Below are positions 23,907 to 32,740 of a stretch of DNA of 64,000 nt, piece by piece. The DNA lies in NCBI RefSeq assembly GCF_947503875.1, contig NZ_CANNFH010000001.1, positions 372,001 to 436,000 on the forward strand. Reading direction: 5' to 3'. Both the position numbers and the translations under genes were made by a program. The number at the start of each line of letters is the position of its first letter. Positions within the stretch are counted from its first letter, which is position 1. The notes beneath the pieces are model-generated. The model made no database searches and was not told the origin of the DNA. It saw only the letters and a program-made list of their open reading frames with translations. This DNA comes from an uncultured Polaribacter sp. Lineage in GTDB: Bacteria > Bacteroidota > Bacteroidia > Flavobacteriales > Flavobacteriaceae.

Positions 23907-25895
23907 TTATTCTCCAGATTTTTTATCAACTGCTGTAGCGCTTATTTCTTCTTCAACTTTTTTGTCCTCCTTTACTTCGATTTCCAGTTCTTCAAAAGGT
24001 CTTTTACCAAATATTTTTAAAAGATCATCCTTAAAAATAACTTCTTTTTCTAGCAATAGCTCTGCCAAGGTTGTTAATTTTTCTTTGTTTTCTTCTAATA
24101 TTTGTATGGCTCTGTCATATTGCGCTTCTATCATTTTAGAAATCTCAGAATCTATTTTCTTTGCAGTATCGTCACTATAAGGTTTTACAAAAGCATCATT
24201 ACCAGAAGAGTCATAGTAGGTTATGTTTCCAACCTCATCATTTAAACCGTAAACGGTTACCATAGCTCTTGCTTGTTTTGTAACTTTTTCTAAATCACTT
24301 AACGCTCCTGTAGAAATTTTATTAAAGATAATTTTTTCTGCGGCTCTACCTCCTAAAGTAGCACACATTTCATCTAACATTTGTTCTGTTTGTACAATCA
24401 TTCTTTCTGCTGGCAAATACCAAGCAGCTCCTAAAGATTGTCCTCTAGGTACAATAGTAACTTTTACCAAAGGTGCAGCATGTTCTAACATCCAACTTAT
24501 GGTAGCATGACCTGCTTCATGAAAAGCAATTACCTTTTTTTCTTTAGGTGTAATTACTTTATTTTTCTTTTCTAAACCACCTACAATTCTATCTACAGCA
24601 TCTAAAAAATCTTGGTGATGTATAGATTTTTTACTTTGTCTTGCCGCAATAAGTGCAGACTCGTTACACATATTTGCAATATCTGCCCCAGAAAAACCAG
24701 GAGTTTGTTGTGCTAAGAATTCTAAATTAACATCATCAGCCAATTTAAGAGGTTTAATGTGAACTTCAAAAATTTGTTTTCTTTCGTTAATATTAGGAAG
24801 GTCTACATAAATTTGTCTGTCAAATCTACCTGCACGCATTAAAGCACTATCTAAAACATCTGCTCTGTTTGTTGCAGCAATAACAATTACATTGGTATCT
24901 GTGCCAAAACCGTCCATTTCCGTTAACAATTGGTTTAACGTGTTTTCACGTTCATCGTTTCCACCTGTCATGCTATTTTTACCTCTTGCTCTACCAATAG
25001 CATCAATTTCATCAATAAAAATAATAGAAGGTGATTTTTGTGCTGCTTGTTTAAATAAATCTCTAACTCTAGAAGCACCTACACCTACAAACATCTCTAC
25101 AAAATCTGAACCAGATAAAGAGAAAAAAGGAACACCAGCTTCTCCTGCTACTGCTTTGGCTAATAAAGTTTTACCAGTTCCTGGAGGACCTACTAATAAT
25201 GCGCCTTTTGGTATTTTACCTCCTAAAGATGTATATTTCTCTGGATTTTTTAAGAAATCTACAATTTCTTGTACTTCTTCTTTTGCACCCTCTAAACCGG
25301 CTACGTTTTCAAAAGTTGTTTTTACTTTAGTGTCTTTATCAAATAATTTAGCTTTAGATTTTCCAATGCTAAATATTTGTCCACCACCTCCTGCACCAGC
25401 GCCACCACCAGACATTCTTCTCATAAAGAACAACCAAATAGCAATAAGTATGATGAATGGTAAAAGTCCTAAGATAGTGTCAAACATGCTGGTTTGACTC
25501 TCGTTTTTTAAATCGAAGCTTAAATCGTTTTCAGCTCTAGCTTTCTCTAAATCATTTTCAAAGTTTTGAAGATCTCCAAAATTATATTCATAAAGAGAAG
25601 CTCCTGGTCTGTAAAAAGCAGAGTTTTTAAGTTTTTGATATTTGGCTTTTTTCATAGCCTCATCTTTAATAAAAATCTGTGCTATGTTTTTATTTACAAC
25701 AATAATTTTTTGAATATCATTTTCTCTTAACACTTCAGCAAATTCATTTTTAGAAATGCTTTTAGTTGCTAAGTCTCCACTGCTAAAAAACTGAAAACCA
25801 ATTATTAATAAAAATATTGCGCCGTAAATCCAATACGCATTAAATTTAAATTTAGGTATATTGTTGTTGCTATTTTCTTTATTAGATTTGTTCAT
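23907..25895 (-). CDS. ftsH: ATP-dependent zinc metalloprotease FtsH
   Basis: A 662-residue membrane protease. It has an N-terminal helix (about 16-33), a periplasmic domain, a second helix (about 145-160), a Gly-rich linker, an AAA+ domain with Walker A 'GPPGTGKT', Walker B 'IIFIDEIDAIG' and the second region of homology 'ATNRADVLDSALMRAGRFDR', then the zinc protease domain with 'HEAGHA'. FtsH degrades misassembled membrane proteins and regulatory enzymes of lipid synthesis. It lies 30 bp after rsfS and leads into lipid genes. All catalytic motifs are intact. Confidence 0.98.
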   Translation of the reverse strand: MNKSNKENSNNNIPKFKFNAYWIYGAIFLLIIGFQFFSSGDLATKSISKNEFAEVLRENDIQKIIVVNKNIAQIFIKDEAMKKAKYQKLKNSAFYRPGASLYEYNFGDLQNFENDLEKARAENDLSFDLKNESQTSMFDTILGLLPFIILIAIWLFFMRRMSGGGAGAGGGGQIFSIGKSKAKLFDKDTKVKTTFENVAGLEGAKEEVQEIVDFLKNPEKYTSLGGKIPKGALLVGPPGTGKTLLAKAVAGEAGVPFFSLSGSDFVEMFVGVGASRVRDLFKQAAQKSPSIIFIDEIDAIGRARGKNSMTGGNDERENTLNQLLTEMDGFGTDTNVIVIAATNRADVLDSALMRAGRFDRQIYVDLPNINERKQIFEVHIKPLKLADDVNLEFLAQQTPGFSGADIANMCNESALIAARQSKKSIHHQDFLDAVDRIVGGLEKKNKVITPKEKKVIAFHEAGHATISWMLEHAAPLVKVTIVPRGQSLGAAWYLPAERMIVQTEQMLDEMCATLGGRAAEKIIFNKISTGALSDLEKVTKQARAMVTVYGLNDEVGNITYYDSSGNDAFVKPYSDDTAKKIDSEISKMIEAQYDRAIQILEENKEKLTTLAELLLEKEVIFKDDLLKIFGKRPFEELEIEVKEDKKVEEEISATAVDKKSGE

Positions 25896-25925
25896 TTTTA
25901 ATCAATAACTTTTTTAAATAATTGT

Positions 25926-26294
25926 TTAAGCTGGTGTAATCTGTGTAATTTTTGCATCACCCCAAAGGCTTTCGATGTCATAAAATTCTCTAATGTGTTT
26001 CTGAAAAACATGCACTGCAATGTTTACATAATCCATTAAAATCCATTCAGAATTTCCTTGCCCTTCTATATGCCATGGCTTGTCTTTAAGTTGCTTACTT
26101 ACCAACTTTTGTACAGAACCAGAAATTGCGTTTACCTGTGTGTTAGAATTACCAGAGCAAATTATAAAATAATCACACACGGTATTTTCTATTTCTCGTA
26201 AGTCTAGTAATTGAATATCTTCTCCTTTAACTTCTTCAATTCCTTGAATAATAACAGCGATTAAATCGTCTGAGCTTACTTGTTTATTAATCAT
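25926..26294 (-). CDS. rsfS: ribosome silencing factor RsfS
   Basis: A 122-residue protein of the Iojap/RsfS family: 'IIQGIEEVKGEDIQLLDLRE', 'DYFIICSGNSNTQVNAI', 'WILMDYVNIAVHVF' and 'REFYDIESLWGDA'. RsfS binds ribosomal protein L14 on the 50S subunit and blocks subunit joining in slow growth. It is first in the leftward operon with ftsH, the common order in Bacteroidota, and is divergent from birA. Confidence 0.95.
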   Translation of the reverse strand: MINKQVSSDDLIAVIIQGIEEVKGEDIQLLDLREIENTVCDYFIICSGNSNTQVNAISGSVQKLVSKQLKDKPWHIEGQGNSEWILMDYVNIAVHVFQKHIREFYDIESLWGDAKITQITPA

Positions 26295-26316
26295 TAATTT
26301 AATTCTAATTTAAACG

Positions 26317-26324
26317 CAAAGTTA
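26317..26324 (-). promoter_or_regulatory. -7 box of the rsfS-ftsH-lipid operon
   Basis: The minus strand reads TAACTTTG (TAnnTTTG), 22 bases before the rsfS start. No other promoter-like box is obvious in the operon, whose internal gaps are 1-30 bp. Confidence 0.55.
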
Positions 26325-26381
26325 TTGTTTTTTTATCATTATTTTGCGTATTATTAAACTACTTTACACTTTATTTAACAG

Positions 26382-27113
26382 TTGAAAATAATCAAACTTA
26401 ATGCCACGGATTCTACTAATTCTTTTTTAAAGAAATTAGAAAAGAATATGACCTTAGAAAACTTTACGGTTATAGTTACAGATATGCAACTAAAAGGCAA
26501 AGGGCAACAAGACAGTGTTTGGCTTTCTGAACCTTATAAAAACTTAACATTTAGTGTTTTAATTTATTTCTCAGATCTATTATTACGAAATGCAAATTTT
26601 TTAAATTTTGCCATTTCCGCTGCTATTTTTGATGTTTTAGAGAAAGAAAATATACCTAATTTAAAAATTAAATGGCCTAACGACATTCTGTCAGCAAATC
26701 AAAAAATATGCGGAGTATTACTAGAAAATAATTTTAAGGGTGTAAAAATACGATCGTCTGTTGTTGGTATTGGCTTAAATGTAAACCAAACAGGATTTTC
26801 AAAAAAATTAAATAAAGTAAGTTCTTTAAAGTTAATTGCTAATAAAGAATTTAATTTGGATTTACTTTTACATAAATTGATAAAAAAAATACAAGAAAAT
26901 ATAACTTTATTAAATGCTAAAAGGTTTAAGTTGTTAGAAAATAAATACATGAACAATCTATATAAAAAAAACACTGCCACTATGTTTAAAGATAGCAACA
27001 ATGTTGTGTTTATGGGGATAATTGTTGGTGTATCCCATTCAGGAAAACTTCAAATAGAGTTAGAGAATGGTATGATAAAAGAATACGGAATTAAGGAAAT
27101 CGCCTTCCTTTAA
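26382..27113 (+). CDS. birA: biotin-[acetyl-CoA-carboxylase] ligase
   Basis: A 243-residue biotin protein ligase lacking the DNA-binding N-domain of E. coli BirA. It has 'KLNATDSTNSFLK' at the N-terminus, 'LKGKGQQDSVW' (the biotinyl-AMP loop, diverged from GRGRxGR), 'KIKWPNDIL' (catalytic Lys) and 'KICGVLLE'. It attaches biotin to carboxylase carrier proteins. The start must be TTG at 26382: the conserved 'DSTN' segment begins nine codons later and no ATG precedes it. It overlaps the convergent gene at 27110-27499 by four bases. Confidence 0.93.
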   Translation: MKIIKLNATDSTNSFLKKLEKNMTLENFTVIVTDMQLKGKGQQDSVWLSEPYKNLTFSVLIYFSDLLLRNANFLNFAISAAIFDVLEKENIPNLKIKWPNDILSANQKICGVLLENNFKGVKIRSSVVGIGLNVNQTGFSKKLNKVSSLKLIANKEFNLDLLLHKLIKKIQENITLLNAKRFKLLENKYMNNLYKKNTATMFKDSNNVVFMGIIVGVSHSGKLQIELENGMIKEYGIKEIAFL

Positions 27114-27499
27114 ATTTTTTCAATATTTTCTGTTAATGTAGTTACAAATTTGGTTAATGGTTTTTTAATCATCATTGCCATCATTGCATTAAACTCACCA
27201 TCAAACTTTAAAGTAACACTTGTTTTATTCGTTTCTATTGCATTAAAATCTGCAGCCAAAGTAAAAGGTAATTTGCTACTAGCAGCACCTAAGATAATAC
27301 TAGAAAAAGGTGTTTTGTCTTTTAATACCAATCTAATTTCTGGCATACCTGGCAGTCCAAAAAGAAAAGAGTCGCCATCAACTTCAAATTTATTGATGTT
27401 TTCGGGCATAATTTTTCCAAAATTATTTAAATCACTAAAAAAATTAAATGTTTCTTCCTGCGTTTTATGCAGAGTAACTGTACTTCCTTCAATATTCAT
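27110..27499 (-). CDS. SRPBCC/START-fold small protein next to pyrE
   Basis: A 129-residue protein 'MNIEGSTVTLHKTQEETFNF' with a pattern of strands around a long C-terminal helix, as in SRPBCC (Bet v 1-like) lipid-binding folds. There is a Met-rich 'NAMMAMMIKKP' near the end. It lies 12 bp after pyrE on the same strand, so the two are co-transcribed; this pair recurs in flavobacteria. It may bind a hydrophobic ligand. Its relation to pyrimidine synthesis is unexplained. Fold assignment is by pattern only. Confidence 0.7.
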   Translation of the reverse strand: MNIEGSTVTLHKTQEETFNFFSDLNNFGKIMPENINKFEVDGDSFLFGLPGMPEIRLVLKDKTPFSSIILGAASSKLPFTLAADFNAIETNKTSVTLKFDGEFNAMMAMMIKKPLTKFVTTLTENIEKI

Positions 27500-27511
27500 T
27501 TTTATCTATTT

Positions 27512-28153
27512 TTATTGTTGCCAAGTGCTTGGGCTTTCTCGCCATTCTTGTAATAACAAAACTTCTTTCTCAGAAATGTAGTTGCTATCTAAAGCTTGTT
27601 CTAGTAGGTTGTTGTAGTTGCTTAATGTAACTAAATCTAAATTTTTAGTTTTAAAATTCTCTCTAGCAATATCAAAACCATATGAAAAGATAGCCACCAT
27701 ACCTTTAACAACTGCGCCCGCTTCTTTTAATGCATCAACTGCATTTAAACTACTATTTCCTGTGCTAATTAAATCTTCTATAACAACCACATTTTGTCCA
27801 CTTTCTAAATGACCTTCAATCTGGTTTTTACGTCCGTGTTTTTTTGGTTCTGGCCTTACATATATAAAAGGTACGCCTAATTCTTGCGCCACTAATACAC
27901 CAATAGCAATTGCACCAGTTGCAACACCAGCAATAACGTCTGGTTTGCCATATTCTTTTTCTACTATTTTAGCCATTTCTTCTTTTAAGAAAACACGCAC
28001 AGGTGGGTAAGAAAGTGTAACTCTATTGTCGCAATAAATGGGAGATTTCCATCCAGAAGCCCAATTAAAAGGCTCACTAGGGTTCAACTTAATCGCTTTT
28101 ACTTGCAGTAAAAGTTCAGCAGTTTTTTTTGCAGTATCTTTGTTCAAAATCAT
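27512..28153 (-). CDS. pyrE: orotate phosphoribosyltransferase
   Basis: A 213-residue enzyme that adds PRPP to orotate to make OMP in pyrimidine synthesis. It has 'FNWASGWKSPIYCDNR' (orotate-binding region), 'YVRPEPKKHGRKNQIEG' (catalytic flexible loop) and the PRPP motif 'VVVIEDLISTGNSS'. The start codon is only 7 bp from that of the divergent NUDIX gene, and its -7 box ends four bases upstream of the ATG, so the mRNA is probably leaderless. Confidence 0.96.
   Translation of the reverse strand: MILNKDTAKKTAELLLQVKAIKLNPSEPFNWASGWKSPIYCDNRVTLSYPPVRVFLKEEMAKIVEKEYGKPDVIAGVATGAIAIGVLVAQELGVPFIYVRPEPKKHGRKNQIEGHLESGQNVVVIEDLISTGNSSLNAVDALKEAGAVVKGMVAIFSYGFDIARENFKTKNLDLVTLSNYNNLLEQALDSNYISEKEVLLLQEWRESPSTWQQ
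28135..28142 (+). promoter_or_regulatory. -7 box of the NUDIX gene, inside pyrE
   Basis: TATCTTTG matches TAnnTTTG. It lies within the first codons of pyrE on the opposite strand and ends 18 bases before the NUDIX ATG. Confidence 0.55.
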
Positions 28154-28157
28154 AGCG

Positions 28158-28165
28158 CAAATGTA
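28158..28165 (-). promoter_or_regulatory. -7 box of pyrE, overlapping the NUDIX start codon
   Basis: The minus strand reads TACATTTG. It ends four bases before the pyrE ATG and covers the first codon of the divergent gene, so the two promoters interleave. Confidence 0.55.
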
Positions 28166-28757
28166 TAAAGTTTTTGTAAATGATAAACCAATAATTGTTA
28201 CTTCTTCTCAACAAAAAGATAATAACTTTCCTGTTTATATTCTTAAAAATATTGTATTCGAAGAAATTGTATATAAATTAAAGAATAATTTATTAGAAGG
28301 AGTAAACTTGTATGTGCAAGATTTGGATGCAGGTTGGCAACAGTTGTTACAGAATATAAAAGTTGTTTCTGCTGCTGGTGGTTTGGTGCTAAATGATAAA
28401 AAAGAAGTCCTTTTTATTTTTAGAAATGGTACTTGGGATTTACCTAAAGGAAGAATCGAAAAAGGAGAAGCAATAGAAGAAACAGCGGTTAGGGAAGTAG
28501 AAGAGGAGTGTGGTATTCAGAATTTAAAATTAATAGCGTCTTTAATAACTACTTATCACGTTTATTTTGAAGAGAAAATTAAATTGAAAGAAACCTTTTG
28601 GTTTTTAATGAGTTCTAATTTTAAAGGTAAATTAATTCCTCAGTTAGAGGAAGGTATTACAGAAGTTGGTTTTAAAAGTACAGCAGAAATTACAAAAGCT
28701 TTGCAAAATTCTTACAAGAACATAGAATTGGTTTATGATACTTACCTAAAAATGTAG
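28161..28757 (+). CDS. NUDIX hydrolase
   Basis: A 198-residue protein starting MYKVFVNDKPIIVTS. The N-terminal 65 residues form a strand-rich domain not found in minimal NUDIX enzymes. The NUDIX box lies at about 92-115: 'LPKGRIEKGEA' followed by 'REVEEECGI'. NUDIX enzymes cleave nucleoside diphosphates linked to another group; the substrate is unknown here. The frame stays open upstream to 28038, but that extension lies wholly within pyrE on the other strand and the promoter at 28135 excludes it, so I take ATG 28161. The divergent pairing with pyrE may be functional. Confidence 0.88.
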   Translation: MYKVFVNDKPIIVTSSQQKDNNFPVYILKNIVFEEIVYKLKNNLLEGVNLYVQDLDAGWQQLLQNIKVVSAAGGLVLNDKKEVLFIFRNGTWDLPKGRIEKGEAIEETAVREVEEECGIQNLKLIASLITTYHVYFEEKIKLKETFWFLMSSNFKGKLIPQLEEGITEVGFKSTAEITKALQNSYKNIELVYDTYLKM

Positions 28758-28775
28758 TTTTCTCGAAAAACATTC

Positions 28776-28783
28776 TATCTTTG
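28776..28783 (+). promoter_or_regulatory. -7 box of the SulP transporter gene
   Basis: TATCTTTG, 30 bases before the ATG at 28814. A possible TTG start at 28781 falls inside this box and is therefore unlikely. Confidence 0.6.
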
Positions 28784-28813
28784 CCGACTTGTAAAAAAGA
28801 TCACCAAAATATT

Positions 28814-30475
28814 ATGACTGAGTTTATTAAAAAAATTACACCCAACGCAAAAGATGATGTCTTAGCAGGTATTACAGTATCATTAGCTATGATTCCAGAA
28901 GTAGTTGCCTTTGCTTTTGTGGCACAAATAGATCCATTAATGGCGCTTTCGGGTGCGTTTATCATCGGTTTAATTACAGCTGTTTTTGGTGGTAGACCAG
29001 GTTTAATATCTGGTGCGGCAGGTGCTGTAGCTGTTATTTTTGTAACGATGATTGCAGAAGGCCACACAAAAGGGATGCTTTTTGATACACCAATAGACAA
29101 TATGGGTTTCTTTTATTTAATGGCGTGCGTTATTTTAATGGGAGTGATACAGATTTTAGCCGGAGTTTTAAAAATAGGAAAGTTTGTTCGTTTAATTCCT
29201 CATTCTGTTATGATGGGCTTCGTAAACGGATTAGCAATCGTTATTTTTTGGGCACAAGTAAAAATGTTTTCACACAAGAGCTTACAAGTTTCTTCAGAAG
29301 GTGTAAAAGAGTATGTAAGTACATTTATGCAAGGTACAGAATTGTATATTATGTTAGGTTTAGTAGGGTTAACTATGGCAATTATTTGGTTACTACCAAA
29401 ACTTACAAAAAAAATACCTGCTGCTTTAACGGCAATTTTAGTTACAACTTTAGTTGTTGTTTTTTCCGGTATAGAGGTTTCAACAGTTGGTTCTTATATT
29501 ATTGAAGGTGGTGGTACAGGTTTAAAAGGCGAATTTCCAACACCAAACACAGATCTTTGGAGTAATTTGCCATTTAATATGGATACTTTAATGTTTATTT
29601 TACCCTATGCATTTTTAGCAGCTTCTGTTGGTTTAATAGAGTCTTTAATGACTATGAATTTAGTAGATGAACTTACAGAAACTAGAGGAAACGGAAATAG
29701 AGAATGTGTTGCACAAGGTGCAGGAAATATTTTAAGCGGTCTTTTTGGAGGTACAGGTGGTTGTGGAATGATTGGACAAACCGTAATTAATATTAATGCT
29801 GGTGGTAGAGGACGTTTATCTGGAATAATGATGGCTTTAACTTTATTAACCTTTATTCTTTTTACAGATAAATTAATAGAGCAAGTACCTATTGCAGCTT
29901 TGGTTGGCGTAATGTTTATGATGGTTATAGAAACGTTTGCTTGGTCTAGTTTTAGAATTTTAAAGAAAATACCAAAATCAGATGCTTTTGTTTTAATTGT
30001 GGTTTCTTCGGTTACTGTAATTTACGATTTAGCAATTGCTGTTTTTGTGGGTGTAATTATTTCTGCTTTAGCTTTTGCCTGGGAAAATGCTAAGAAAATT
30101 AGAGCTAGAAAACGTTACAAAGCAGACGGAACTAAAATTTATGAAATTTGGGGACCACTTTTCTTTGGAAGTATTACTGCTTTTAACGAAAAATTTGATG
30201 TAAAAACAGATCCAGAAAATGTGGAAATTGATTTTGTAGAGGCGCGTATTTCAGATCATTCTGCAATAGAAGCTATTTTTGGTTTGGTAGGTAAATACCA
30301 TGAAGCAGGAAAAAAAATCACTTTAAAACATTTAAGTGAAGACTGTAAATTGTTGTTATATAAATCTAGTCCTATTTTTAAAGATATTATTGTAGAGGAT
30401 ATTGACGATCCTCGTTATCATTTGGCAGCAAATCCAGAAGAATTTCCAAAACCTTTGGGAGAATACAAGTTTTAA
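28814..30475 (+). CDS. SulP-family anion transporter
   Basis: A 553-residue inner-membrane transporter with 10-14 helices. The SulP pattern is clear: 'AGITVSLAMIPEVVAFAFVA', 'PGLISGAAGAVAVIF', 'GFVNGLAIVIFWAQ' and 'GNILSGLFGGTGGCGMIGQT'. A STAS-like domain follows (about 465-530, 'VEIDFVEARISDHSAIEAIF'). Family members carry sulfate, bicarbonate or other anions; with no sulfur-assimilation or carbonic-anhydrase genes nearby the substrate is open. It is monocistronic, ending at a bidirectional terminator. Confidence 0.92.
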   Translation: MTEFIKKITPNAKDDVLAGITVSLAMIPEVVAFAFVAQIDPLMALSGAFIIGLITAVFGGRPGLISGAAGAVAVIFVTMIAEGHTKGMLFDTPIDNMGFFYLMACVILMGVIQILAGVLKIGKFVRLIPHSVMMGFVNGLAIVIFWAQVKMFSHKSLQVSSEGVKEYVSTFMQGTELYIMLGLVGLTMAIIWLLPKLTKKIPAALTAILVTTLVVVFSGIEVSTVGSYIIEGGGTGLKGEFPTPNTDLWSNLPFNMDTLMFILPYAFLAASVGLIESLMTMNLVDELTETRGNGNRECVAQGAGNILSGLFGGTGGCGMIGQTVININAGGRGRLSGIMMALTLLTFILFTDKLIEQVPIAALVGVMFMMVIETFAWSSFRILKKIPKSDAFVLIVVSSVTVIYDLAIAVFVGVIISALAFAWENAKKIRARKRYKADGTKIYEIWGPLFFGSITAFNEKFDVKTDPENVEIDFVEARISDHSAIEAIFGLVGKYHEAGKKITLKHLSEDCKLLLYKSSPIFKDIIVEDIDDPRYHLAANPEEFPKPLGEYKF

Positions 30476-30493
30476 ATTAATTTAGATATACTA

Positions 30494-30521
30494 AAAATCC
30501 AAGATGAAAATCTTGGATTTT
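30494..30521. terminator. bidirectional terminator between SulP and the molybdenum hydroxylase operon
   Basis: Perfect 12-bp arms (30494-30505 and 30510-30521) with a GAAA tetraloop, A-rich to the left and T-rich to the right. Convergent genes end at 30475 and 30527. Confidence 0.9.
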
Positions 30522-30526
30522 TTTGT

Positions 30527-32740
30527 TTATACCAAACCTTCATCGATTAAAGGTAAACTTCTGTAGCGTTTGCCAGTTGCATTAAAAATAGCGTTACAAA
30601 TGGCAGGTGCAATTACAGGTACACCAGGCTCGCCAACTCCTGTTGGTGGTTCTTGCATTTTATCTAAAATATTTACATGAATGTTTGGTGCGTCTTTCAT
30701 GCGTGTCATTTGGTAATCATAGAAGTTGTTTTGTTGCACAGCACCGTTTTCTGTAGAAATTTTACCAAACAAAGCTAAAGACATTCCAAAAATTGCGGCT
30801 CCTTCTAACTGATTTTTAATATTGTCTTTATTTAATGCCAAACCACAGTCTATACTCGTCCAAATATTTTCGACTTTCACTTTTTTACTTTTTACGGAAA
30901 CTTCCACGATAGTGGCAACATAACTGTAAAAACTATAATGAATAGCAACACCAATTCCGTGATTTTCGGGTAAACTTTTACCCCAATTTGCCATTTTAGC
31001 CGTTTCTTTTAAAACCGTTTTCATTCGCGCAGCATCATAAGGAAAATCAGATTTTCCTTTTACAAGTCTATCTTTACCTATAAGTTCTAAGTGTAGTTTA
31101 ATTGGGTCTTTTTTAGACGCAAAAGCCAATTCGTCAACAAAACAATTATTACCAAAAGCACTATGAATATGCACTACAGAACGCAGCCAACCAATTCTTA
31201 AATTAGCTTCTGCTTTTACATTTTCTAATCTAAAATTGTCTAGTAAATAAGGGTTATTAGTAAAACCTTGTCCAAGTTCAAAACCAGATGCATAGTCAGA
31301 TAAAGGCTTAAAAGAAGACACAATAGAAGGGAAACCAACTCTTTGCAACCAACCCGTAATTTTGCCATTTTTGTCTACACCACCTTTTAAATATTGTGCG
31401 CTTGCAGCGTGATAAAAACTATGCTGCACATCATCTTCACGCGACCAAACCACTTGCACAGGTGCATTAATTTTTTTAGAAATAGCAACTGCTTCCACCA
31501 CAAAATCAGATTTTGATTTTCTGCCAAAACCACCACCTAAAAACGTAACATTTATGGTGATATTTTCTATTGGAATTTCAAAAAAGTGAGCCAACTCACT
31601 TCTAGCCGTTTGTGGGTCTTGCACAGGCGCCCAAACTTCAATTTTATCTTTTTGAAACCAAGCAGTTGCGTTTGGCACTTCCATTGGTGCATGCACTAAA
31701 AAAGGAACATTATAAGTTGCTTCTATAGTCTGTTCTGCACTTTTAAAAGCAGCATTTACATTGCCATAACTTCCAGGAACTAATTTGCCTTTTTCTTGAA
31801 CTCTTTGAGTGATTGTTTTTTTGAATTCTTCCGAATTAAAATGCTCATTTTTGCCATAATTCCACTCTATTTTTAGATCTAATTTTGCTTGAAAAGCAGA
31901 CCAAGTATTGTTAGCAATAACTGCAACTCCACCTAACATACCAAAAAATTTTCCTGTTGGTGGCTTTAATCTTTCTAGTGCTATAATTTCAGAAACACCA
32001 GCTACTTTTTCAGCTTTCGATTTATCAAAACTCTTAACTGTACCAAAAGTTACAGGACATCTTGCAATTGCAGCAAATTTTAAACCGGGTATTCTAACGT
32101 CAATTCCGTAAGTTGCTTTTCCTGTGGTAAATGCCTCTAAATCTACACTTTTTAGTTTTTTACCAATAAACTTAAAATCTTCAACTTTTTTAAGTTGTAT
32201 GTCTTTTTCTGAAGGAATTTCTAATGCAGCAGCACTTTCCACTAAATCCCCAAAGAATATTTTTTCTTTTGTGCTTTTATTAATAATAAAGTGGTTTTCT
32301 GCATAACATTCATTTGCAGCAATATTCCATTTTTTAGAGGCTGCAGTAATTAGCATCATTTTTGCTAAAGCACCCATTTTACGCATTGGCTCTAACCTTG
32401 TTCTTACACTTCTAGAACCATCAGTATTTTGATTTCCATATTTTTCGTGCCCAATTGCTTGGTCAACTTTTATATATTTCCAATCTGCTTCCAATTCATC
32501 TGCAATAGCAGAAGCTAAAGAGGTTTTTATGCCTTGCCCCATTTCAGATCGTGAAGAAATTAAAGTAACCAAACCATCCTTTGTAATTTGTACAAATAAA
32601 TTTGGCTGAAAAGTACCTGCTATTTTAGGTATAAAATCTTTTTTATCACTAGAAACAGCACATCCTAAAATAATTCCGCCAGAAGCCAAACCAAATAATT
32701 TCACAAAATCTCTTCTATTTATTTTTTTGATTTTGCTCAT
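30527..32740 (-). CDS. molybdenum hydroxylase large subunit (IorB-like)
   Basis: A 737-residue member of the xanthine dehydrogenase/isoquinoline 1-oxidoreductase beta family. The N-terminus has a twin-arginine signal 'NRRDFVKLFGLASGG' ending in a possible lipobox 'ILGC', so it is exported folded with its cofactor, perhaps lipid-anchored. Moco-binding features include 'GGGFGRKS' and the catalytic Glu in 'GVGEPGVP' near the C-terminus. It probably hydroxylates an aldehyde or N-heterocycle, electrons leaving through the partner [2Fe-2S] subunit, whose gene ends 4 bp inside this one. No FAD subunit is present, as in IorAB. The substrate is unknown. Confidence 0.9.
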   Translation of the reverse strand: MSKIKKINRRDFVKLFGLASGGIILGCAVSSDKKDFIPKIAGTFQPNLFVQITKDGLVTLISSRSEMGQGIKTSLASAIADELEADWKYIKVDQAIGHEKYGNQNTDGSRSVRTRLEPMRKMGALAKMMLITAASKKWNIAANECYAENHFIINKSTKEKIFFGDLVESAAALEIPSEKDIQLKKVEDFKFIGKKLKSVDLEAFTTGKATYGIDVRIPGLKFAAIARCPVTFGTVKSFDKSKAEKVAGVSEIIALERLKPPTGKFFGMLGGVAVIANNTWSAFQAKLDLKIEWNYGKNEHFNSEEFKKTITQRVQEKGKLVPGSYGNVNAAFKSAEQTIEATYNVPFLVHAPMEVPNATAWFQKDKIEVWAPVQDPQTARSELAHFFEIPIENITINVTFLGGGFGRKSKSDFVVEAVAISKKINAPVQVVWSREDDVQHSFYHAASAQYLKGGVDKNGKITGWLQRVGFPSIVSSFKPLSDYASGFELGQGFTNNPYLLDNFRLENVKAEANLRIGWLRSVVHIHSAFGNNCFVDELAFASKKDPIKLHLELIGKDRLVKGKSDFPYDAARMKTVLKETAKMANWGKSLPENHGIGVAIHYSFYSYVATIVEVSVKSKKVKVENIWTSIDCGLALNKDNIKNQLEGAAIFGMSLALFGKISTENGAVQQNNFYDYQMTRMKDAPNIHVNILDKMQEPPTGVGEPGVPVIAPAICNAIFNATGKRYRSLPLIDEGLV

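Noticed and set aside
24892..25497. 201-codon rightward frame inside ftsH
   Set aside because: Fully antisense to the conserved FtsH ATPase domain, with a composition reflecting the complementary strand.
28038..28160. N-terminal extension of the NUDIX gene
   Set aside because: Lies entirely over the conserved N-terminus of pyrE on the opposite strand; a good -7 box at 28135-28142 places the start at 28161.
29125..29505. Alternative-frame 126-residue rightward protein inside the SulP gene
   Set aside because: It is the +1 frame of the transporter and lacks conserved sequence features.
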